Shown piece after piece: positions 1-4,577 of a stretch of 7,205 nucleotides of DNA (its first letter is position 1; the number at the start of each line of letters is the position of its first letter). Under the pieces are notes generated by a model. The model saw nothing but the letters and a program-made list of their open reading frames with translations, did no database searches and was not told the DNA's origin. The DNA is from Spirochaetaceae bacterium (GTDB lineage Bacteria > Spirochaetota > Spirochaetia > B11-G9). The translations under genes and the position numbers were made by a program. The stretch is from the NCBI GenBank assembly GCA_030633365.1, contig DAOVSY010000152.1, forward strand, positions 1 through 7,205, given 5' to 3'.

Positions 1-1
1 C

Positions 2-355
2 AGATTAGGTGTTGTAGGATTTGCCATTATCGCTTTTATAATTGCCAGTTCCAGTGGAGGAAGTATTCTTGCCATGGTGGGATATGCCTGGGGTGGTTTC
101 GGAGCAGCTTTCGGACCCTTAATAATTCTGTCTTTAGTCTGGAGAGGTACTACTAAATTCGGGGCCATTGCCGGTATGATCGTCGGTTCAGTTACGATAT
201 TTGTGGTCAAAAACTATATTAAAATTGAAGGTGAATATTTCTACGAGCTGTTACCTGGCTTTATATTAGCTTTTATTGCAATCATTGTTGTAAGTAAACT
301 CACAGCTCTACCCTCTGAAAAAACATTACAGAAATTTGATGAATCACAGGCATAG
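2..355 (+). CDS. putP: Sodium/proline symporter, C-terminal part (5' end outside window)
   Basis: An open frame enters from the left edge and ends at TAG 353-355, giving 117 visible residues. It is the C-terminal end of a sodium:solute symporter (SSS family), an inner-membrane carrier that takes up a substrate, proline in the PutP branch, with Na+. The stretch YAWGGFGAAFGP (coded from about 83) followed by LSLVWRGTTKFGAIAGMIVG matches my memory of the late transmembrane segments of PutP. About four hydrophobic helices are visible (near residues 1-17, 22-46, 53-70 and 80-99), then a short charged tail ending DESQA. The ATG at 74 lies inside a helix and is not a start, because the same frame is open and homologous upstream of it. 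The PutP-like sequence supports proline as substrate, but the sodium-binding core is outside the window, so specificity is inferred. Confidence 0.85.
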   Translation, partial: RLGVVGFAIIAFIIASSSGGSILAMVGYAWGGFGAAFGPLIILSLVWRGTTKFGAIAGMIVGSVTIFVVKNYIKIEGEYFYELLPGFILAFIAIIVVSKLTALPSEKTLQKFDESQA

Positions 356-371
356 AATCAGTTCTCAGTAT

Positions 372-392
372 TCAGTCCGTTTTGCGGACTGA
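372..392 (+). terminator. Hairpin after putP, possible weak terminator
   Basis: TCAGTCCG (372-379) pairs perfectly with CGGACTGA (385-392) around a TTTTG loop, 17 bases after the putP stop codon. The position suits a terminator, but the sequence that follows (TTGCTGTGG) has no T run. It may instead be an mRNA 3'-end stabilising hairpin. Confidence 0.4.
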
Positions 393-461
393 TTGCTGTG
401 GTTAATTTCCCATGACAGAACAGGGATGCGTCCAAAGAAAAGATTTAAATTTAAACAGGGA

Positions 462-490
462 TTGACAATTTTTATCCTCCTTATTAAGGT
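462..490 (+). promoter_or_regulatory. Candidate leuA promoter with consensus -35
   Basis: TTGACA at 462-467 is a perfect sigma-70 -35 hexamer and the only one in this intergenic region. The hexamer at 17-bp spacing is TAAGGT (485-490), only 3 of 6 matches. A start from it would fall at about 497, almost at the leader ATG, and would leave AAGG outside the mRNA. The true -10 or start site may therefore differ; only the -35 match is clear. The 9-mer AACAGGGAT occurs twice, at 419-427 and 454-462, the second touching the -35. Confidence 0.3.
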
Positions 491-498
491 GTTAGCCA

Positions 499-591
499 AT
501 GAAAGGAACAGCATTTCTACTAAATTTACTACTTTCTCTACTATTATCCTTGGTTAAAGAGGTGTACGGTTCAGAGTTGCGTAGTAGGTAG
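499..591 (+). CDS. leuL: Leucine leader peptide of the leuA attenuator (30 aa)
   Basis: A 30-codon ORF (MKGTAFLLNLLLSLLLSLVK...) carries ten Leu codons, nine of them within codons 7-18 (517-552), in groups of two, three, three and one. Five are CTA, which appears only once among the roughly 40 Leu codons of the downstream leuA. AAGG at 486-489 provides a Shine-Dalgarno-like site 9 bases before the ATG. The peptide has no expected function of its own. Its translation should report the charged tRNA-Leu supply: ribosomes stall in the Leu run when leucine is short and reach the TAG (589-591) when it is plentiful. The reading is supported by position: the ORF ends 23 bases before a strong intrinsic terminator that itself precedes leuA. 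The ORF is too short for standard gene callers. The symbol is given by analogy with the enterobacterial leu leader, not by sequence homology. Confidence 0.87.
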   Translation: MKGTAFLLNLLLSLLLSLVKEVYGSELRSR

Positions 592-621
592 ATACCATTA
601 CTGCAATTTATATGTGCCGTG
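565..621 (+). promoter_or_regulatory. Candidate antiterminator hairpin of the leu attenuator
   Basis: TTGC-(GT)-AGTA-GGT (577-589) can pair with ACC-(AT)-TACT-GCAA (594-606), an imperfect 11-bp stem that spans the leader stop codon. Outside it, TACGGT (565-570) can pair with GCCGTG (616-621) using two G-U pairs, and 616-621 is part of the left arm of the terminator. The structure would exclude the terminator. A ribosome at the leader stop would disrupt it, while one stalled in the Leu run would leave it free. The base pairing is read from the sequence; the switching role is inferred and no folding energies were computed. Confidence 0.45.
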
Positions 622-646
622 GGAAAACCCAGGGCACTTTTTTTTT
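614..646 (+). terminator. Attenuator terminator upstream of leuA
   Basis: GTGCC-G-TGGG (614-623) pairs with CCCA-G-GGCAC (628-637): nine base pairs with one G-G mismatch and an AAAA loop, followed directly by nine T (638-646). Another seven T lie at 650-656. This is a textbook intrinsic terminator placed between a Leu-rich leader ORF and leuA, where it would stop transcription unless the antiterminator forms. Confidence 0.93.
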
Positions 647-670
647 GGATTTTTTTAAAGGTATAAAGAC

Positions 671-762
671 CTGGTCGGGACTTCGTCCCTGCCCGGCAAT
701 GAGTTGTACCGGAAGAGCGAAGCGATGAGGAACGACCTCAGCAACCAAAGGAGAGTTAAATG
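671..762 (+). repeat. Hairpin-rich leader element, copy 1 (before leuA)
   Basis: This element shares blocks with 4505-4577: CTGGTCG at its 5' end, CGTCCCTGC in the middle, and a 34-base 3' block (729-762) that is 29/34 identical to 4544-4577 and includes the ribosome binding site and start codon. Hairpins visible here are GGGAC-TTC-GTCCC (677-689), CCGGCAA-TGAG-TTG(TA)CCGG (693-712) and TGAGG-AACGA-CCTCA (726-740). The Shine-Dalgarno AGGAG (749-753) sits 6 bases before the ATG. It may be a dispersed repeat that landed next to start codons, or a conserved 5'-UTR structure. Short minus-strand ORFs that cross it look like shadows. Confidence 0.65.
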
Positions 763-2445
763 AAAAAAATGAATTATACAAGTTACCAGGCATATCCGCT
801 TATGAAGCTGACAAACAGAACCTGGCCGGATAATCAAATTACCAAAGCACCTGCATGGAGTAGTGTAGATCTTCGTGATGGGAATCAGGCATTGGATATT
901 CCTATGAATCTGGACCAGAAAAAAAGGCTCTTCAGGCTGTTATGTGATATTGGTTTTAAAGAAATTGAGATTGGGTTTCCTTCTGCATCCCAGGTTGATT
1001 TTGACTTTGCAAGAATTCTTGTGGAAGAAAACATGATTCCCGAGGATGTAACAATTCAGGTTCTTACTCAGGCAAGGGAGCATTTAATTCGAAGAACATT
1101 TGAATCTTTGGAAGGTGTTGATAAAGCTATTGTTCATATGTACAATTCTACGTCGACTCTTCAGAGAGATGTAGTTTTTAATATGAATAAGGAACAGATT
1201 ATAAAGATAGCTGTTGATGGAGCTTCTCTTGTAAAACAGATAAGCGATGAGATTGGAAACCCGGGAATCAGGTTTGAATATTCTCCGGAAAGTTTTACAG
1301 GCACAGAGATGGATTATGCACTTGATGTTTGTCATGCTGTTATGGATGCATTAAAACCCACACCGGAAAAGAAACTTATTCTTAATTTACCTGCAACTGT
1401 GGAGATGTCTACTCCAAATATTCATGCCGATCAGATTGAGTGGTTTTGTAATAATGTAAAAGATAGAGATTCTGTAATAATCAGTCTTCATGCACATAAT
1501 GACAGGGGAACAGCTGTTGCTGCAACTGAACTGGGAATTATGGCTGGAGCTGACAGAGTAGAAGGTACTCTCTTTGGAAATGGCGAGAGAACAGGAAATT
1601 TGGATTTAGTTACAACAGCTCTTAATATTTTTAGCCAGGGTGTAGATCCTGAACTTGATTTTTCCAGTATTAATTTTATAAAAGATGAATATATGAGCTG
1701 TACCAGAATGCCTGTTCATCCCAGACATCCATATGCAGGTGATCTTGTATATACTGCTTTCTCAGGCTCGCATCAGGATGCAATTAACAAGGGTTTTAAT
1801 AAAAGAAATGAAAGAGATAATAAAATATGGGAAGTTCCTTACCTCCCAATTAATCCTAAAGATGTAGGTCGATCATATCAGTCTATTATTAGAATTAATA
1901 GCCAGTCAGGAAAGGGCGGGGTTGCATATCTTATGGATAGTGAGTTTGGATACAAACTTCCAAAGGCTATGCAGGCTGAGTTCAGCAGGGTTATTCAGAG
2001 TGTAACAGAAGAGAGTGGTTCTGAAATTTCCTCAAGAGCAATATGGGAAAGTTTTAACAGTGAATATCTGGAAATGAAAACACCATATGAACTAAAGCAT
2101 ATCAAGATTAGTATGGATTCTGACAGTGATCATGTAGCGACCGAAGAGGTCACCCTGGTTTCGGGATTGCTTAACTTTAAGGGAAAGGATATTAAGTTTT
2201 CAAGTGAAGGGAATGGACCTATAGATGCATTTATTAAGGGTTTAAACTCAACTTTAAATGAGCCTGTTAAACTTAAGAGTTATGATGAACATAATATTGA
2301 TGGTGGGTCTGATTCTTTGGCAGTTTCTTATATTAGTCTGAGAAAAGACAAAGGTTCTGTGAGGTATGGAGTAGGAACTGATTCAAATATTTCAATGGCA
2401 TCTATAAAAGCCATTGTCAGTGCTTTGAATAGATTGAGTAAGTAA
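760..2445 (+). CDS. leuA: 2-isopropylmalate synthase
   Basis: Cytoplasmic enzyme (EC 2.3.3.13) that condenses acetyl-CoA with 2-oxoisovalerate, the first committed step of leucine synthesis. The 561 residues form two parts. Residues about 30-310 are a DRE-TIM/HMGL-like barrel with LRDGNQAL (38-45, including the conserved Arg-Asp pair), LHAHNDRG (243-250, metal-binding His pair) and GNGERTGN (273-280). After a linker region comes the LeuA allosteric domain, about 440-561, with GNGPIDA (484-490) and the closing stretch GVGTDSNISMASIKAIVSAL. The N-terminal extension (YPLMKLTNRTWPDNQI) and total length fit the longer form typified by actinobacterial LeuA rather than the enterobacterial one. ATG 760 is chosen over ATG 769 because AGGAG at 749-753 is correctly spaced. 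Upstream lies a leucine attenuator, so synthesis is probably controlled by attenuation as well as by feedback on the enzyme. No leuB, leuC or leuD is visible in the window. Confidence 0.96.
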   Translation: MKKMNYTSYQAYPLMKLTNRTWPDNQITKAPAWSSVDLRDGNQALDIPMNLDQKKRLFRLLCDIGFKEIEIGFPSASQVDFDFARILVEENMIPEDVTIQVLTQAREHLIRRTFESLEGVDKAIVHMYNSTSTLQRDVVFNMNKEQIIKIAVDGASLVKQISDEIGNPGIRFEYSPESFTGTEMDYALDVCHAVMDALKPTPEKKLILNLPATVEMSTPNIHADQIEWFCNNVKDRDSVIISLHAHNDRGTAVAATELGIMAGADRVEGTLFGNGERTGNLDLVTTALNIFSQGVDPELDFSSINFIKDEYMSCTRMPVHPRHPYAGDLVYTAFSGSHQDAINKGFNKRNERDNKIWEVPYLPINPKDVGRSYQSIIRINSQSGKGGVAYLMDSEFGYKLPKAMQAEFSRVIQSVTEESGSEISSRAIWESFNSEYLEMKTPYELKHIKISMDSDSDHVATEEVTLVSGLLNFKGKDIKFSSEGNGPIDAFIKGLNSTLNEPVKLKSYDEHNIDGGSDSLAVSYISLRKDKGSVRYGVGTDSNISMASIKAIVSALNRLSK

Positions 2446-2460
2446 AGCAATTTTATAGTA

Positions 2461-2489
2461 TTGAAATTATTTTTGTGATACTATATAGG
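2461..2489 (+). promoter_or_regulatory. Candidate promoter of the HTH-cupin-PTB gene
   Basis: TTGAAA (2461-2466) and TATAGG (2484-2489) are separated by 17 bases, 5/6 and 4/6 matches to sigma-70 hexamers. A start would fall near 2496, just before the 32-bp palindrome. ATAGTAT (2455-2461) and ATACTAT (2478-2484) form a 7-bp inverted repeat over the same hexamers. Many AT-rich stretches would give such matches by chance. Confidence 0.35.
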
Positions 2490-2511
2490 AAAATTTTTAG
2501 AGTGAATGACT

Positions 2512-2543
2512 AAACTGATCACTATAATTATAGTGATCAGTTT
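2512..2543. promoter_or_regulatory. 32-bp perfect palindrome, operator or terminator
   Basis: AAACTGATCACTATAA (2512-2527) is followed without a gap by its exact reverse complement (2528-2543). It lies 66 bases after the leuA stop and 27 bases before the start of the HTH-cupin-PTB gene. TGATACTATA at 2476-2485 resembles the half-site TGATCACTATA (2516-2526) with one base missing. The palindrome could be an operator for the HTH protein encoded just downstream (autoregulation). Alternatively, as RNA with A-rich and U-rich flanks, it could be a terminator for leuA, but only four T follow and the stem is AT-rich. Confidence 0.6.
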
Positions 2544-2570
2544 TAGATTAGTTCTGGAGGATTTCTTCCT

Positions 2571-4046
2571 ATGTTTACTGGTGAAAATATAAAAAAAATT
2601 CGAATTAACAGAGATATATCCCGTAAAAAGCTTGCTGATTCAATTGAAAAAGATGAACTCTATTTAAAACTTGTAGAAGAAGAAGGTCTGGAAGTTTCAG
2701 TTTCTGAGCTGTTAAAAATAGCCAATATACTTGATACTGATATTTCTTCTCTAATGGATGGGTTGGGGCTTTATGAGAAGGGAGTGGTTATTACCAGGGA
2801 AGATTCCAGGACAAGGGTTGAACGAAAAACCAGGCTGGATTATGAAAGCCTGGCACCTCATTACAGTGGCCGGCATATTGAACCATTTCTTGTGGAAATA
2901 AAGGAAAATGATATTGTGGAATACAGCTCTCACGAGGGTGAAGAGTTTCACTATGTTATGTCCGGAGTTTTAAAAATTGTAGTTGATGATAAAGAATATA
3001 TCCTGCAACAGGGTGATACCATATATTTTGATTCTTCCTTTCCTCATGCTTTGTCTGCTGTTGGAGAGAAAGTAAAAATTCTTGCTGCTATTTATAATAG
3101 TTCTTCTATGACACATTTGGCAAGAAGCAGGAAAATGGCGGATCTTATTCAGGGTGCGAAAATACAGAAAAGTGTTAATATTGTTATTGTAATTCCCAAT
3201 GATCATGCTATAGATGCTGTAAACCGGGCTATGGAAGAATTGGTTGTTGCAAATGCCTATATTATAGGAGATCCTGATAATTTTCCTGTACAGTATAAAA
3301 ATTACATAGATAATTATAAAATAATTTCAGTTGATTCATCTCAGGAGGGATTTGAGGTTGAGTGTGCTGAAAAAGGTGTTGAACTTATAAAAAATGGACA
3401 TGGTCAGATGTTAATGAAGGGTAATATCAATACTGCTGTTTTTATGAAGTCAATATTAAATAAGAAGTCCGGTATTGGGACTGGCCGGCGTTTATCTCTG
3501 GTTAGCATTTTTGAACTTCCTAAACTTAACCGGTTTATTTTTCTTACTGATCCTGGTATAAATACTGAACTAACTGTGGAATCTGATATTTCTACGTCAA
3601 AGGACATTATTCTAAATGCAATAGATGTTTCCAGAAGTATGGGAATATCAAGACCCAAGGTAGCTATATTAGATGCAAATGAAAAAACCTCAGAAAAAAT
3701 ACCAACCAGTATATTTGCAAAACAGCTTTCTGAAATGACCTGGGAAAATGCTGATGTTTTTGGCCCTCTCTCTTATGATCTGGCTCTGTATGAAGAGTCA
3801 GTAAAGGAAAAAGGTATTACCGGGAATGTAGTTGCCGGTAATGCAGACATTCTTATTGTACCTCATTTGGCTGGTGGCAATTTTCTGTATAAAGCCTGGG
3901 CTATGACCATGTCTGCAGATGTGGCAAATGTGGTCCTGGGAGCAAAGGTTCCGGTTATAATTACATCCAGAAGCGACAGTGATATGACCAAATTTCTTTC
4001 TCTATGTGCAAGTGCGGTTTACAGTGCTTATAATTCTGAAGGATGA
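2571..4046 (+). CDS. Fusion of XRE-type HTH, cupin and phosphate acetyl/butyryltransferase
   Basis: Three parts are readable in the 491 residues. Residues about 5-63 look like an XRE/Cro helix-turn-helix (IKKIRINRDISRKKLAD...LLKIANILDTDISSLMDG). Residues about 100-175 are a cupin with EYSSHEGEEFHYVMSG (metal-ligand candidates H121, E125, H127) and GDTIYFDSSFPHAL (H159). Residues about 200-488 match the phosphate acetyl/butyryltransferase family, closest to Ptb by eye: LMKGNINTAVF (282-291), LTDPGIN (325-331), PKVAILDANE (362-371), FGPLSYDLAL (397-406), GNADILIVP (423-431) and a GAKVPVIITSRSDS run (457-470). That part is as long as a free-standing enzyme of about 300 residues, and the motifs I know are present, so it may be active, exchanging CoA and phosphate on an acyl group. 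HTH-cupin proteins are common regulators; I do not recall this three-part form. GGAGG (2556-2560) lies 10 bases before the ATG. The 3' end overlaps the next gene. No acyl kinase gene is in the window. Confidence 0.9.
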   Translation: MFTGENIKKIRINRDISRKKLADSIEKDELYLKLVEEEGLEVSVSELLKIANILDTDISSLMDGLGLYEKGVVITREDSRTRVERKTRLDYESLAPHYSGRHIEPFLVEIKENDIVEYSSHEGEEFHYVMSGVLKIVVDDKEYILQQGDTIYFDSSFPHALSAVGEKVKILAAIYNSSSMTHLARSRKMADLIQGAKIQKSVNIVIVIPNDHAIDAVNRAMEELVVANAYIIGDPDNFPVQYKNYIDNYKIISVDSSQEGFEVECAEKGVELIKNGHGQMLMKGNINTAVFMKSILNKKSGIGTGRRLSLVSIFELPKLNRFIFLTDPGINTELTVESDISTSKDIILNAIDVSRSMGISRPKVAILDANEKTSEKIPTSIFAKQLSEMTWENADVFGPLSYDLALYEESVKEKGITGNVVAGNADILIVPHLAGGNFLYKAWAMTMSADVANVVLGAKVPVIITSRSDSDMTKFLSLCASAVYSAYNSEG

Positions 4047-4432
4047 ATATTCAAACAGAAATAATTTATCATATAGTTAGTTCTTCAGATTTTAAAAAAA
4101 ATGTTATAGGATATATGTACGCTCCGGGTAGTCTGTTAAGGAATGGTTATATTCACTGTGCATCCGGGGAGAAGATAACTCTTCTTGTTGCAGAAGATTC
4201 TTTTAGCAAAATTGAGGAAAGTATTTATATAATAAAAATTATTGTAAATGCTGTTTTAGTTCCGGTAAGATTTGAAGAAAGTCCTCAATTGGGCTCAGTG
4301 GGAATTATATTTCCTCATATTTATGGCTCTCTTAATCTGGATGCTGTAGAAGGAATAGGATTTCTTTCAAGATCAGGATCAAAATTCTTATGGCCCGATA
4401 CATTCTATTCAGATTTAACAAAATTTATTTAA
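4043..4432 (+). CDS. DUF952 family protein
   Basis: This 129-residue protein has no visible signal peptide. It carries the two signatures I associate with DUF952: GYIHCAS (35-41) and FPHIYGSLNLDAV (90-102), with IYHIV near the N terminus. The biochemical role of the family is not known to me; the conserved His residues (H38, H92) are candidate functional positions. Its ATG overlaps the TGA of the preceding gene (ATGA, 4043-4046). There is no properly spaced Shine-Dalgarno, since GAAGG directly abuts the ATG. Translation therefore probably depends on ribosomes finishing the HTH-cupin-PTB gene, and the two proteins should be made together. The tail after residue 105 (SRSGSKFLWPDTF...) is less conserved in my memory of the family. 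Confidence 0.88.
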   Translation: MNIQTEIIYHIVSSSDFKKNVIGYMYAPGSLLRNGYIHCASGEKITLLVAEDSFSKIEESIYIIKIIVNAVLVPVRFEESPQLGSVGIIFPHIYGSLNLDAVEGIGFLSRSGSKFLWPDTFYSDLTKFI

Positions 4433-4453
4433 TTTTATTATTATAAATTTTGT
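4418..4453 (+). terminator. AT-rich inverted repeat at the end of the DUF952 gene
   Basis: ACAAAATTTAT (4418-4428) is the exact reverse complement of ATAAATTTTGT (4443-4453), with a 14-base loop. It spans the stop codon and overlaps the following TGTAAC dyad by three bases. An all-AT stem makes a weak hairpin with no T run of its own after it, so it may be a weak terminator or chance in AT-rich sequence. Confidence 0.25.
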
Positions 4454-4493
4454 AACATTGGTTACAGACACGGTCAGGTATTATTAGTATATT
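4451..4493 (+). promoter_or_regulatory. CRP/FNR-type dyad with class II promoter geometry
   Basis: TGTAAC-ATTG-GTTACA (4451-4466) is a perfect 16-bp dyad with the TGTnn-N6-nnACA layout of CRP/FNR-family sites. TATATT (4488-4493) is a 5/6 match to the -10 hexamer and no good -35 is present. Counting from a start at 4500, the dyad centre (4458.5) is at -41.5, the usual place for an activator that replaces the -35. From memory, HcpR-type regulators of nitrosative-stress genes use GTAAC/GTTAC-like half-sites; that identification is tentative. The gene served is the DUF438-hemerythrin-PAS gene. Confidence 0.55.
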
Positions 4494-4504
4494 TTCATCC
4501 AGGG

Positions 4505-4577
4505 CTGGTCGCAACTTCGTTGCAGCTCGTCCCTGCATCCAGGGGAACGATCTCAGCAACTACAGGAGACTTACATG
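4505..4577 (+). repeat. Hairpin-rich leader element, copy 2 (before the DUF438 gene)
   Basis: Second copy of the element at 671-762. It has CTGGTCG, then GCAAC-TTC-GTTGC (4511-4523), CGTCCCTGC, CCCTG-CATC-CAGGG (4531-4544), and the shared 34-base block ending in AGGAGA (4564-4569) and the ATG. The middle is about 19 bases shorter than in copy 1. The first hairpin keeps its pairing and TTC loop although two of five pairs differ from copy 1. CATCCAGGG occurs at 4496-4504 and again at 4536-4544. Confidence 0.65.

Noticed and set aside
74..76. ATG at 74 as a gene start
   Set aside because: It lies in the middle of a transmembrane segment of the symporter, and the same frame is open and homologous before it.
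201..209. Met203 replacing a hemerythrin His in the DUF438 protein (protein residues 201-209) as a lost iron site
   Set aside because: I believe DUF438-type bundles usually lack this His, so it is probably family-typical rather than a defect here.
419..462. AACAGGGAT repeated at 419-427 and 454-462 as a regulator site
   Set aside because: Two 9-mers 35 bases apart without symmetry or a known match are weak evidence; mentioned only with the promoter.
499..760. T-box riboswitch upstream of leuA
   Set aside because: No T-box core (AGGGTGGnACCGCG-like) is present, while a Leu-rich translated leader explains the terminator fully.
608..837. Minus-strand ORFs crossing the region between the attenuator and leuA
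   Set aside because: They run through the terminator and the repeat element and into leuA on the wrong strand, with no ribosome binding site or recognisable domain. They are shadows of the palindromic sequence.
2751..3658. Minus-strand ORFs inside the HTH-cupin-PTB gene
   Set aside because: The plus-strand frame shows three clear domains across the same bases. The antisense frames have no recognisable features.
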